Below are positions 54,292 through 63,398 of a stretch of 64,000 nucleotides of DNA, piece after piece. Position numbers and translations under genes: made by a program. The notes beneath the pieces are model-generated. The model ran no database searches. It had not been told where the DNA came from and saw only the letters and a list, made by a program, of their open reading frames with translations. This DNA is from Thiohalocapsa sp. PB-PSB1 (GTDB lineage Bacteria; Pseudomonadota; Gammaproteobacteria; Chromatiales; Chromatiaceae), in assembly GCA_016745215.1 (NCBI GenBank), contig CP050890.1:2976001-3040000 (forward strand), read 5' to 3'. How positions within the stretch are numbered: the first letter of the stretch is position 1; every line of letters begins with the position of its first letter.

Positions 54292-55166
54292 GCCAATCGA
54301 TCGAGTACCCGTGCTTTCTGGATATCCAGGCCGAGGGGGCAGTCAATGTCTCCATTCTTCCGGTGCCCTACGACGGTACGTCCACCTGGAAGAAAGGTGC
54401 CGACCGTGGTCCGTTCGCCCTGCTCGAGGCATCCAGTCAGCTCGAGCTGTACGACATCCCGACCGCCACCGAGCCCTACCGCCAAGGCATCGAAACGCTC
54501 CCTCCCGTGCTGTGCCATGAGTCTCCGGAGATGCTGGCGCAGCATGTCCATGAGCAGGTTACCGCCATCCTGGAAGCCGGCCGACTCCCGGTGGTGCTCG
54601 GTGGCGACCACTCGGTGTCGATCGGCGCCATCCAGGCGGCAGCCGCTGCGGTGCCGACATTCTCCGTGTTGCAGGTCGACGCCCATCTCGACAGCAGAGA
54701 AAGCTACCAGGGCTCTGCCTACAACCACGCATGCGTGATGGCCAGGGCGCGCGAACTGGCCGACATCGTGCAGGTTGGTATTCGCTCAGCGGATGCAGCG
54801 GAGATCCCGTCGCTGGATCCGAAGCGGGTGTTTTGGGCACATCGGATCCTGGAGCGTCCCACCAGCGAATGGGTGGAAGAGGCGGTTTCGCTGCTGAGCG
54901 AGTCAGTTTGGGTCAGCATCGATCTCGACGGCCTCGACCCCGCCATCCTGCCCGCCACCGGCACCCCGGTACCGGGCGGACTGCATTGGCACCATTTGCA
55001 GGCCCTATTGGCCAGGATTTCCGACGCTCGGCGGGTAATCGGATTCGACGTGGTCGAGCTCTGTCCTCACCCGGCCCACTGGGGATCGGACTTTCTGGCG
55101 GCGCAGTTGGTCTATCGATTCCTGGCGGAAATCTTGCGCCCGAGAGAATCTGAACCGCGCGTTTGA
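54288..55166 (+). CDS. speB: Agmatinase-family ureohydrolase
   Basis: 292 residues. Mn motifs GGDHSVSIG, VLQVDAHLDSRE (DAHxD), SIDLDGLDPAILPATGTPVP and EL-region near the end. N-terminal PVPYDGTSTWKKGADRGPFAL is the classic agmatinase segment. It hydrolyses agmatine to putrescine and urea and is coupled to speA. It is distinct from the arginase-like gene at 2791, which has the TSGNLHG loop. Confidence 0.93.
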   Translation: MSQSIEYPCFLDIQAEGAVNVSILPVPYDGTSTWKKGADRGPFALLEASSQLELYDIPTATEPYRQGIETLPPVLCHESPEMLAQHVHEQVTAILEAGRLPVVLGGDHSVSIGAIQAAAAAVPTFSVLQVDAHLDSRESYQGSAYNHACVMARARELADIVQVGIRSADAAEIPSLDPKRVFWAHRILERPTSEWVEEAVSLLSESVWVSIDLDGLDPAILPATGTPVPGGLHWHHLQALLARISDARRVIGFDVVELCPHPAHWGSDFLAAQLVYRFLAEILRPRESEPRV

Positions 55167-55169
55167 TTC

Positions 55170-56030
55170 ACCGCAGAGACACCCAGCATGCCGGGGAGAG
55201 AGTGCATTCGCCCTGGCTTCTTTGTCCACTCCGCGTCTCTGTGGCGAACCATCTCAGGGGGTTCGGCCTAGGCTGTCGAAATGTCCTGAGTTTGGATGCC
55301 AAACCGATTCCGGGTCTTGGATTGCATCATCGAACGCACTGGAGAAGCCTCATCGGTGTCGGGGTCGCTATCGGAATCGAATCCGCTCATCGATCAAAGC
55401 AGCCAGCTCGATACCAATCCCTAATGTTGACCTTGACACCGATCCCGACACCGACTAAGCATCCAACAACCGGGAAGCGCTTGTTTTAGTGAGACTGCAG
55501 ATTTCGACAGCCTAGGTTCGGCCTCAACATACTGCACATCAGGAAGAGGCATGTTACGCAAGCGCAGCATCCCTGCAAGCAGCACCTCCGACACCAAGGC
55601 GATTGCCGGAGAGAAATACACCCACTGGCGCCGGATTCTGGTTCGCCTCGCGCAGCGGCAACTCACCCACAGTCGCTCTATGGGCGGGTTGCACCCTGGG
55701 GTATCTTCAGTTCATTTGTGGAGAAGACAGTGGCCTACAGCCTTTCTCCTGGGAAAGGCGCGGCGCTCGCGTCCGCCCCGCTGGCATCGCCTCTGCCGGG
55801 TCGCCCGCAAGCGGGCTCCTACGCCGACCGACTCCCACGGCTGGTCAAGGTCCGCTTGCGGGCGAGGCGCCTTGGCCCCTCTGCGCACTCTGCGTCTCTG
55901 CGGTGAATCCTTATCGCGTCGCAACAGAGTACGACCTCGGCATCGCGTTGATCAGAAAGAGCCAGGTAACGCAGGCGACACAAGCCATGCAAACAGCACA
56001 TCCGATAGCAATCACATTATTCTGAGACCG
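55170..56030 (+). repeat. Cluster of dispersed repeats (families 1 and 2)
   Basis: Contains, in order: a CACCGCAGAGACACCCAGC unit (55170-55250); a GATCCCGACACCGAC-type tail of a lost four-helix-bundle gene (about 55330-55455); family 1 copy c (55599-55700); and the composite REP element, copy 2 (55790-55915), with CGCCCGCAAGCGGGCTCC and CCCCTCTGCGCACTCTGC. No gene found between speB and the hydrolase gene at 56093. Confidence 0.7.
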
Positions 56031-56092
56031 CCCCCTCAGGTACCCTTTCCCAATCGGCTGTGTCGCCTGGATTCAAGAACAGGTTGCAAGCC

Positions 56093-56878
56093 TCAACGGA
56101 ATGGATCGATGAATCCGCGCAATGCGGCAAGGAACCGATCCGGTTGGTCGGCATACACCCAATGCCCTGCATTGGGGATGGCTCGCAGCCGGGCCAGCGG
56201 AAACAGACGGCGGATGCTGGGTAAGGACTCGGCACCGATATAATCGGATTTGGTGCCATACAGAAACAGGGTCGGCCCGGTGAATTGACGTCCAGCCGGG
56301 TCCGGAAAAGCGCGCAGCAACGGCAGGGATGCGGCGATCGCGGGCAGATTGGCACGCCAGTACCAGTCTTGCTTGCCATAGCGTAGATTTTGCAAAATGT
56401 AGCCGCGGACAGCGCTGTTCGGAATGGCGGCGGCAAGGCGTTGCTCGGCATCCCCACGGTTGGCGATGGTCTCCATCGGCAGTGCCAATAAGTCATCGAT
56501 GATTTTCTCGTAGCCGCTCGGGTATACGGTCGGCGCGATGTCCACAATGGCGACCGCCTCGACTAGCTCAGGGTGGCTCAATGTCATCCACATGGCCGTC
56601 TTGCCGCCCATGCTGTGGCCGACCATCAGAACCCGTTGCAGCCCCTCGCGGGCAAGCAACGCGACCAGATCCTCGACCATTGCCGGATAAGTCATGTCCG
56701 AATCTTGCGGCGACTCGCCGTGATTGCGCAGATCTGGCACCAGTACATGGTGCTGCCCGGCTAGATGCTGCGCAATGCGATGCCAGTTAGCACTGGAGCC
56801 GAACAGACCGTGCAACAACAACAGCGGGACGGGGCCGGGACGACCGTAGCGACGCAGATGCAAGGTGAGCGGCGTCAT
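56093..56878 (-). CDS. Alpha/beta hydrolase
   Basis: 261 residues. Nucleophile elbow VGHSMGGKTAMWM, oxyanion region LLLHGLFGSSANWHRI, and a C-terminal catalytic His in IPNAGHWVYADQPDRF, with an Asp in KSDYIGAES nearby. Resembles the YbfF type of small esterases (HGLFG, NHGES). The substrate is unknown. Its ATG overlaps the ampD stop (ATGA), so it is the last gene of the six-gene operon. Confidence 0.85.
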   Translation of the reverse strand: MTPLTLHLRRYGRPGPVPLLLLHGLFGSSANWHRIAQHLAGQHHVLVPDLRNHGESPQDSDMTYPAMVEDLVALLAREGLQRVLMVGHSMGGKTAMWMTLSHPELVEAVAIVDIAPTVYPSGYEKIIDDLLALPMETIANRGDAEQRLAAAIPNSAVRGYILQNLRYGKQDWYWRANLPAIAASLPLLRAFPDPAGRQFTGPTLFLYGTKSDYIGAESLPSIRRLFPLARLRAIPNAGHWVYADQPDRFLAALRGFIDPFR

Positions 56879-57645
56879 CGGCAGGGGTCGGCGGGGGCCG
56901 ATGGGAGGCCGGCGGTTTTCATCTGTTGGTCAAGCAGCGCCAGATACTGTTTCCAATCGAAGGCTGGTCCAGGATCGGTCTTGCGCCCAGGCGCGATATC
57001 GCTGTGCCCGGTGATACGCTCGCGGGTGATGGCCGGAAAGCGGCGCATGATCTCGATGGTGACAGATGCCAAACGCCGATACTGAGCCTCCATGAACGGG
57101 ATGCAATCGGCGCCCTCGAGTTCGATGCCGATGGAAAAGTCATTGCAGGCATTGCGACCCTCGAAGCAGGATCGGCCGGCGTGCCAGGCGCGTTTGCGCA
57201 GATCGACGAACTGGATCAGTTCGCCGTCGCGGCGGATCAGCAGATGCGAGGACAGGCGCACGCCGGCGATGTTGGCGAAGTACGGATGGGCATTGGGATC
57301 GAGACGATTCTGAAACAATGCCTCGATCCAGGGACCACCGAACTCCTGTGGCGGCAGGCTGATATTATGGATAACGAGCAACTCGGCCAGCATGCCGTCC
57401 GGCCTGTCGTCCCAGTTGCTGCATGCCACCTGTCGGGCCTCGGGCAGCAGGCCGATGTAGTCGGCACGGGTGTTCAGGATCGGAGCTGGATCTGGGGCTG
57501 CGATTGAGCCGGAGTCGGGTCCAGAATCAAGATCGGAATCGGATCCAGAAGCGAGCCCGGACTCGATCCCAGACTCGATCCCAGACTCGGGATCGGAATC
57601 AAGCGCAGCTGGACGCCCAGGCTTCATGGTGCGGTCAGGATGCAT
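56875..57645 (-). CDS. ampD: 1,6-anhydro-N-acetylmuramyl-L-alanine amidase
   Basis: 256 residues from the ATG at 57645, which overlaps the stop of the upstream CBS gene (TGATG). Zinc ligands in LVIHNISLPP, ITGHSDIAPG and KTDPGPAFDW, and the catalytic Glu in GIELEG. AmpD cleaves the anhydro-muramyl peptides of wall recycling in the cytoplasm. The N-terminus has a 30-residue Ser/Asp/Glu-rich repeat (ESGIESGIESGLASGSDSDL) before the domain, unlike E. coli AmpD. Confidence 0.9.
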   Translation of the reverse strand: MHPDRTMKPGRPAALDSDPESGIESGIESGLASGSDSDLDSGPDSGSIAAPDPAPILNTRADYIGLLPEARQVACSNWDDRPDGMLAELLVIHNISLPPQEFGGPWIEALFQNRLDPNAHPYFANIAGVRLSSHLLIRRDGELIQFVDLRKRAWHAGRSCFEGRNACNDFSIGIELEGADCIPFMEAQYRRLASVTIEIMRRFPAITRERITGHSDIAPGRKTDPGPAFDWKQYLALLDQQMKTAGLPSAPADPCR

Positions 57646-58049
57646 CAGCGCCTCGGCATCATGCCTTTGATGACCAGATCGGTCAGGCTGACGATGCCGA
57701 TGACCTCGGCTTGCTCGACCACCGGTGCGCGCGACAGATCGAAGCGAGTGAACAGCCGCGCGCAATAGCGGATGTCCATCTCCGGTTGCACGCTGACCAA
57801 GGGCTTGGACATGATCTCATAGATATTGACCCGATCCAGTGAGCGGTCTTTGGCCAATACCTTGCGGGCAATATCGGAGATCGATACCAGGCCGAATTCG
57901 TCATCATCGTGGCGTTTGCGCACGACCAGCGACTTGGTTTCCACATGCCGCATCTGCTCCAATGCCTGGGCGACGGTATCCATGCCGTCGACCAGATCGA
58001 AATGCTGCTTCATGACCTCTCGAACACGGACAATCCTATGCTCGCCCAT
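57645..58049 (-). CDS. CBS-domain protein
   Basis: 134 residues, two CBS motifs: VREVMKQHFDLVDGMDTVAQ then IYEIMSKPLVSVQPEMDIR, each with the usual MxxP-type start, and VIGIVSLTDLVIKGM. CBS pairs bind adenosyl ligands and control partner proteins. It starts two bases after the PII-like gene and is coupled to ampD. It probably senses nucleotides for the DUF1538 membrane proteins upstream. Confidence 0.88.
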   Translation of the reverse strand: MGEHRIVRVREVMKQHFDLVDGMDTVAQALEQMRHVETKSLVVRKRHDDDEFGLVSISDIARKVLAKDRSLDRVNIYEIMSKPLVSVQPEMDIRYCARLFTRFDLSRAPVVEQAEVIGIVSLTDLVIKGMMPRR

Positions 58050-58051
58050 GG

Positions 58052-58402
58052 TTAGATTTCCTCCTGGACTTTTTCTGAGAGTATCTGAATCTGGTGACTG
58101 ATGCCGACCGCATCCTCGATGTCCACCTGAAACGCGATGCCGCGGCCGGCCTGCTCCTCGAAGCCTCCCACCTTGGCGATGGTCTCCAGAATGCTGCGCG
58201 CCAGGTGCTCCTCCACCACCAACAACAACAGGTCGCGCTGGGTTTCCAGATTAAGGCCAAAAAAAGTCTTTTGTTTTTCCGCGCCCTCGCCTCGAGCCTG
58301 GCTGATGACCGTCGAGCCGGTGGCGCCAGCGGCACGCGCGGCCTCCAGCACATTGGTTGTCTCGGTGCGTTCGACGAGCGCAATGATCAGCTTGAAATGC
58401 AT
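58052..58402 (-). CDS. PII-family signalling protein
   Basis: 116 residues of the PII fold: MHFKLIIALVERTETTNVLE, ARAAGATGSTVISQARGEG (the position of the T-loop lead-in), a T-loop rich in Lys/Asn (EKQKTFFGLNLETQRD) and LVVEEHLARSILETIAKVG. The T-loop has no Tyr at the usual uridylylation place. It should bind ATP/ADP or another nucleotide and act on a membrane partner. It lies two bases from both neighbours in the DUF1538 operon, which suggests a regulatory partner of these transporters. Confidence 0.85.
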   Translation of the reverse strand: MHFKLIIALVERTETTNVLEAARAAGATGSTVISQARGEGAEKQKTFFGLNLETQRDLLLLVVEEHLARSILETIAKVGGFEEQAGRGIAFQVDIEDAVGISHQIQILSEKVQEEI

Positions 58403-58404
58403 GC

Positions 58405-59220
58405 TTATCTCTCTTTGTTGTTCACCGGGCGATGTCGGTTGAAGCGAACGTACAGCTCGGAGAACTGCGCATAGGCCATAACCGACATGATGGGGAACAG
58501 GCTGGCAAAGGCAATCAAACCGAACCCATCCAGGATTGGATTACGGCCCGGGATGTTGCTGGAAAGTCCCAGGCCCAGCGCCGCCACCAGCGGCACCGTC
58601 ACCGTGGACGTGGTCACGCCGCCCGAATCATAGGCCAGCGCAATGATAGTTCGCGGAGCGAACGCGGTCTGGATCAGCACCAGGACATAGCCCGTCACGA
58701 TGTAATAGTGCAGCGGCGTTCCGCTGACGATACGGTAGGCACCAAGCGCAATGCCCACAGCGACGCCGAAGGCGACCGCGATGCGCAATCCCCAGGTGCC
58801 GATGGCGCCGGCGGAGACCTGGTTAGCCTTGATCGCCACCGCGATCAACGATGGCTCGGCGATGGTGGTGGCAAAGCCGATGGAAAAAGCAAACGCATAC
58901 ACCCACAGGTAAGCCCGCCAGCTTGGGCGTTCGGCAAATGAACCCTCGGCCAAGCCAAGAAAATCCGGCGCCGTCAATTGTGCCGCCATCACCTTGCCGA
59001 GCGGAAACAAGGCCAGCTCCAAACCCTGGATGAAAAAGGCCAGGCCCAGCAGCACCAGGACAAACCCGGTCAGCACGCGTCCCAGATTCGGAATAGGGCG
59101 GCGCAACACCAGAGACTGAAAACCGATCAGGATCGCAAGAATCGGCAGCACGTCGTCAACCGTCGCACAGACCGGCAGGATCGGCTCCAAGCCGCACAGG
59201 CTGTCCAGTGAAAAATCCAT
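58405..59220 (-). CDS. DUF1538 membrane protein 1
   Basis: 271 residues from ATG at 59220 (MDFSLDSLCGLEPILPV); a TTG at 59229 is also in frame. Hydrophobic throughout, with about seven predicted membrane segments. Key repeats: FFIQGLELALFPLG, SIGFATTIAEPSLIAVAIKA, and ALAYDSGGVTTSTVTVPLVA, which recur in the second DUF1538 gene. Function unknown; probably a transporter or channel subunit. It ends two bases before the PII-like gene. Confidence 0.85.
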   Translation of the reverse strand: MDFSLDSLCGLEPILPVCATVDDVLPILAILIGFQSLVLRRPIPNLGRVLTGFVLVLLGLAFFIQGLELALFPLGKVMAAQLTAPDFLGLAEGSFAERPSWRAYLWVYAFAFSIGFATTIAEPSLIAVAIKANQVSAGAIGTWGLRIAVAFGVAVGIALGAYRIVSGTPLHYYIVTGYVLVLIQTAFAPRTIIALAYDSGGVTTSTVTVPLVAALGLGLSSNIPGRNPILDGFGLIAFASLFPIMSVMAYAQFSELYVRFNRHRPVNNKER

Positions 59221-59225
59221 ACCGA

Positions 59226-59975
59226 TCAAATCAGAATGCCATAACCCATGACAAAAATCATCGGTGTCAACGAGGCGAAGGCGATCAGCCCGAACCCATC
59301 GATCATCGGGTTGCGCCCTTTGATACTGGATGCCAGACCGACACCCAGGGCCGTGACCAGCGGCACAGTGATGGTCGAAGTGGTCACGCCACCGGAATCG
59401 TAGGCAATGCCGATGATCTCTGGTGGCGCAAAGATGGTCATGATGACAACGCCGAGATAGCCGCCGATAATCAGATATTGGATAGGCCAGCCGCGCAGGA
59501 TGCGCAACACACCGATGACAATGGCCAGGCCGACAGCAAAGGCCACCGTATAGCGCAATCCTTCGGCATAGGCGGTGCGGGCGGTCTCGGTGGTATCGAT
59601 CATGCCACCATTGGCAGCGACCTCGGCGGCCTCTTCGGCCACTGCGATCAATGCGGGTTCCGCAACCGTGGTTCCGAAGCCCAGGCTAAACGCAAAGGCC
59701 AGCAACCAAAGCAGGCTGCCCTTACGAGCAAAGTCCCAAGCCATGGTCTCGCCGATCGGAAACAAGCCGAGCTTGAGCCCCTGCACGAATAATGTCAGGC
59801 CGATGACGACCATGGCGGTACCCCAGGCAAGGTCAAGCAGATTAGGAATCGGCTGTTGCAGCACGACCAGCTGAAAAACACCGATGACGACCACGACCGG
59901 CGCCAAATCCCGCAGACTTTCCAGCAGCGAGCCGCAGGCCTTGACAACAATTGCTTTCAGCACGGGCGGCTGCAA
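59226..59975 (-). CDS. DUF1538 membrane protein 2
   Basis: 249 residues with the same motifs: LFVQGLKLGLFPIGETMAW, LGFGTTVAEPALIAVAEEA, IAYDSGGVTTSTITVPLVTA and RNPMIDGFGLIAFASLTPM. It is the first gene of the operon, and the second DUF1538 gene starts five bases after its stop. The pair presumably forms a hetero-oligomer in the inner membrane. Confidence 0.85.
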   Translation of the reverse strand: MQPPVLKAIVVKACGSLLESLRDLAPVVVVIGVFQLVVLQQPIPNLLDLAWGTAMVVIGLTLFVQGLKLGLFPIGETMAWDFARKGSLLWLLAFAFSLGFGTTVAEPALIAVAEEAAEVAANGGMIDTTETARTAYAEGLRYTVAFAVGLAIVIGVLRILRGWPIQYLIIGGYLGVVIMTIFAPPEIIGIAYDSGGVTTSTITVPLVTALGVGLASSIKGRNPMIDGFGLIAFASLTPMIFVMGYGILI

Positions 59976-60148
59976 CCTGGTATCGAGATGCTGGTGCAGG
60001 CTTGTGCTTGGCTGAAGCCGGCGAGGGTCTCGGTCATGGCGTGTCGAACAGGGCGATAGGGGAAAAGTTGTATGTTAGACGATCCTGGTACAAAACGTGC
60101 GCATTCCTGCTGTCCGACCCGCGCTCCAGGCGGCGTTGTCTCACCCGG

Positions 60149-60510
60149 GCGATTGCCGGAGAGCAACAGACCAACTGGGGCTGGATTCCTCGTTCGCCTT
60201 CGCGCAGCGGCAATCCCCCCATAGTCTCTCCATGGGCGGGTTGCCGCAACGTCGATGCCGGACGAGAAGGGGTGCTGCCTGCAAAGAATGTAAGGATTCA
60301 CCGCAGAGACGCAGTGTGCGCAGAGGGGCCAAGGCGCCTCATCCGCAAGCGGACCTTTACGAGCCGTAGGAGCCCGCTTGCGGGCGACCCGGCAAATGAT
60401 GCCAGCGGAGCGGACGCGAGCGCCGCGCCTTTTCCGGGAGAAAGGCTGTATGCCGCTGTGTTCTCGATAGATCGACCGACGATACCCCGGGGTGCAACCC
60501 GCCCAGCGCT
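60149..60510 (+). repeat. Dispersed repeats, family 1 and composite element copy 3
   Basis: Family 1 copy d (60149-60268) reads GCGATTGCCGGAGAGCAACA, then GCGCAGCGGCAATCCCCCC and CATGGGCGGGTTGCCGCAAC. The composite element follows in reverse orientation (60285-60510), with CACCGCAGAGACGCAGTGTG, AGCCCGCTTGCGGGCGACCC and GATACCCCGGGGTGCAACCC. The stretch 59976-60148 carries the operon promoter region of the DUF1538 genes. Confidence 0.75.
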
Positions 60511-60519
60511 TAGCGCGCA

Positions 60520-61173
60520 GGTTAGGATGAGGAACGAATCCCAACGTCACCGCCGTTCCCCAAAGTCTCCTGCGACCTCATCCACACAGCCCCATTCGGC
60601 CGTCACCCATGCTGAAGATCCCGGTGAAAGGATGAAAACCTCCAATCGATGGCGCGTTGGACATCACCCTGCTCGAGCGGATTGTCATGCACAGAGTCGA
60701 CATGCCGCTGTCGATCCAAATCATCCCGGATCAGATGCTCCCAACATCGCCTTTGCCAGATGCCCGGCTCGCCCTTGTTGCGTCAGCTTTCGCGAATCCG
60801 CTCGCCGCTGGGTACCCGACGCGAGAAATTCGCTTTGATCAGGTGCCAACGCATCGGATCATCGCTGTCGCTTTCTTGAAGCGCCCACACCGCATGCAGA
60901 TGCTCCGGTAACACGACCCAAGCGACGATCTCGAACGGATGCACCTGGCGAACATCACGCACGACCTCCAGATCATCGACCCGGTCCACCAGCAGGCGAC
61001 TCGGCCGTTTCGCCAGGTCGACCGTAAAGAAATAGGTTGTGCCTTTGATCAGAGCCCGACGCTACCGCATGTCCTGCAACGCCGTTTTATGTACGTAGTG
61101 GTTGGGTGGTGGAACGAAGCACAGAGAGACGTACACCGAGTGACTGTGTTGGGATTCGTTCCTCATCCCAACC
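60520..61173. mobile_element. REP-associated transposase element with 26-bp inverted ends
   Basis: Left end 60520-60545 (GGTTAGGATGAGGAACGAAT onward) and right end 61148-61173 (GTTGGGATTCGTTCCTCATC onward) are inverted repeats matching in 25 of 26 positions. Between them lies the RayT-type transposase remnant. The right end is 28 bases from the last CRISPR repeat. Confidence 0.7.
60650..61075 (-). pseudogene. REP-associated tyrosine transposase (RayT) remnant
   Basis: The minus strand reads RRALIKGTTYFFTVDLAKRP, SRLLVDRVDDLEVV, HPFEIVAWVVLPEHLHAVWA (the HUH-type His pair) and SDDPMRWHLIKANFSRRVPS, then GIWQRRCWEHLIRDD after a frame stop. It has a TAG in place of the Tyr after the first two residues (MR-RRA) and a TGA before the second half. 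Y1-type transposases mobilise REP elements. Inactive here. Confidence 0.75.
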
Positions 61174-61201
61174 TACGCGGGCTATGCAATACATCCAAAG
61201 C

Positions 61202-62888
61202 GTTTCAATCCACGCCCGGCTGATTAGCCGGGCGATGCTACACTTTGTCGGCGTCGGCAAAGTGCGGGATCAGGTTTCAATCCACGCCCGGCTGATTAGC
61301 CGGGCGATGCAAGAGGCCTGGAACGAGCTTTCCGCGCCTACTGTTGTTTCAATCCACGCCCGGCTGATTAGCCGGGCGATGCAAGGCTTGCTCGCCAAAC
61401 AGTAGCAGCTCATGCGCGTTTCAATCCACGCCCGGCTGATTAGCCGGGCGATGCTGCTCACCGAAGCCGAGGCGGAAGACGACGATGGCGTTTCAATCCA
61501 CGCCCGGCTGATTAGCCGGGCGATGCGTATTCAGCGCCAACGACGATTGGTAGAGCAGGGGTTTCAATCCACGCCCGGCTGATTAGCCGGGCGATGCGCT
61601 GGCGGGACTCCAGCATCGCGCGATACCGGGGGTTTCAATCCACGCCCGGCTGATTAGCCGGGCGATGCATGCAAGCGCTCTTTACGACGCGGAGCAAAGA
61701 GTCGAGGTTTCAATCCACGCCCGGCTGATTAGCCGGGCGATGCGGAGCGCAGTGCAAACGCCAGCCAACGGGATGCCGTTTCAATCCACGCCCGGCTGAT
61801 TAGCCGGGCGATGCTAGCCTGCACCAGTCGAGCCTACAGAGAGTTGCCAGTTTCAATCCACGCCCGGCTGATTAGCCGGGCGATGCCTTGACCCGGCACG
61901 TCCCCTGATAAGGGTTCGGCGTTTCAATCCACGCCCGGCTGATTAGCCGGGCGATGCGGGGCAGGATGTCACGGATTCTCTTGCGCGACAGGCGTTTCAA
62001 TCCACGCCCGGCTGATTAGCCGGGCGATGCATGCGCGGCTGAGGCGTGCGGTAGCCGAATGCTGGTTTCAATCCACGCCCGGCTGATTAGCCGGGCGATG
62101 CATTTCGTGAGTCAGCTCATGCCGAAACTCAAGGCGTTTCAATCCACGCCCGGCTGATTAGCCGGGCGATGCAACTGGCGGAGTTCGCTAATCCGATCGT
62201 TGAGATCGTTTCAATCCACGCCCGGCTGATTAGCCGGGCGATGCGTTCCATCCAGCGCATGCATAGATCCGCATACGAGTTTCAATCCACGCCCGGCTGA
62301 TTAGCCGGGCGATGCATATAATCGCTCGGCACAGCCTGTAGCGCATTATGGTTTCAATCCACGCCCGGCTGATTAGCCGGGCGATGCAGGCGGCGAGATC
62401 CGATCAGTGGTAAGCCGTATGACGTTTCAATCCACGCCCGGCTGATTAGCCGGGCGATGCGGGCTCAATCGCTTGCAGAACAGCAGCAGCAGATTGTTTC
62501 AATCCACGCCCGGCTGATTAGCCGGGCGATGCGATCGGTGATCAGTTTAGTTTGACGCTGAGTGATGTTTCAATCCACGCCCGGCTGATTAGCCGGGCGA
62601 TGCCCCGAAAACGAAACCTTCAGCCCGGAGCCACCATGTTTCAATCCACGCCCGGCTGATTAGCCGGGCGATGCCCATTCGGGAAAAAGCGTTGGATACT
62701 CTCGACTAGTTTCAATCCACGCCCGGCTGATTAGCCGGGCGATGCGTATTGTTGGGTTTGGCGTCTTCGTCCGCGACAAGTTTCAATCCACGCCCGGCTG
62801 ATTAGCCGGGCGATGCCTCGGGTATGCAGCCGATGAGATCGAAGCGGTCGAGTTTCAATCCACGCCCGGCTGATTAGCCGGGCGATGC
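61202..62888 (-). CRISPR. CRISPR array, 24 repeats of 37 bases, 23 spacers
   Basis: Repeats start at 61202, 61274, 61346, 61418, 61490 and so on to 62852, each 37 bases and, as far as I read, identical. In crRNA orientation (minus strand) the unit starts GCATCGCCCGGCTAATCAGC and ends GTGGATTGAAAC, with a 9-bp stem CGCCCGGCT/AGCCGGGCG around AATC. Spacers are 34-38 bases, mostly 34-36. The GTGGATTGAAAC end is the type I-C handle, and cas2 and cas1 lie next to it on the same strand, so the leader is on the cas side (62889-63069) and the trailer near 61202. Confidence 0.95.
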
Positions 62889-63069
62889 TCCGCGCGTGCA
62901 AGTGTCGGTTTCCACGGCGGATTTTGCAATGGTCGCGCGATTCGCCTGAAGTTGCAAACGCTATTGCTGCCCGAGCGGCGTGCCTGGTTAATCAATCTGT
63001 TAAAGATCAAGCGGTTAGGTTGTGCGCGAAAGATCCTGGCAAGAAGCGCTTGCTCGGGGTTCGCGCGGT
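62889..63069 (-). promoter_or_regulatory. Presumed CRISPR leader
   Basis: The 181 bases between the first repeat and the cas2 stop, expected to contain the promoter and integration signals. No AT-rich block as in some leaders; about half GC. Assigned by position only. Confidence 0.5.
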
Positions 63070-63360
63070 TTAAATGATTAGGGTGCCTTCATAGTCGATG
63101 GAGCGGAAGACGCCATACTGCTTGATACGCAGCCTCTGCTGTTCGGTCAATCGGTAGAAGCGCAGATTGTCCGTATCGGGGTCGATCTCGTCGAGCAGTT
63201 CCCGTTCTAGTTCTTCGAATTCCATATCTCCGACCTGGCATTCGAAAACGGATTTCTGCACCCGCTGGCCGTAGCGCTCGCAGACTTTAGCGACGCGCCT
63301 TAGACGCTTCTGTCCTGCGGCGGTGACAGTAGAAACATCGTAAGTGACTATGACAAGCAT
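63070..63360 (-). CDS. cas2: CRISPR-associated endonuclease Cas2 (type I-C)
   Basis: 96 residues: MLVIVTYDVSTVTAAGQKRL with the catalytic Asp at residue 8, CERYGQRVQKSVFECQVGDM and NLRFYRLTEQQRLRIKQYG, ending in the type I-C style extension. It forms the integration complex with Cas1, adding spacers next to the leader. It lies 38 bases downstream of cas1 on the same strand and closes the array side of the locus. Confidence 0.93.
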   Translation of the reverse strand: MLVIVTYDVSTVTAAGQKRLRRVAKVCERYGQRVQKSVFECQVGDMEFEELERELLDEIDPDTDNLRFYRLTEQQRLRIKQYGVFRSIDYEGTLII

Positions 63361-63398
63361 GGTTTGGTCTCGGAATTTCGCAGGGTGGGGGATCGGCT

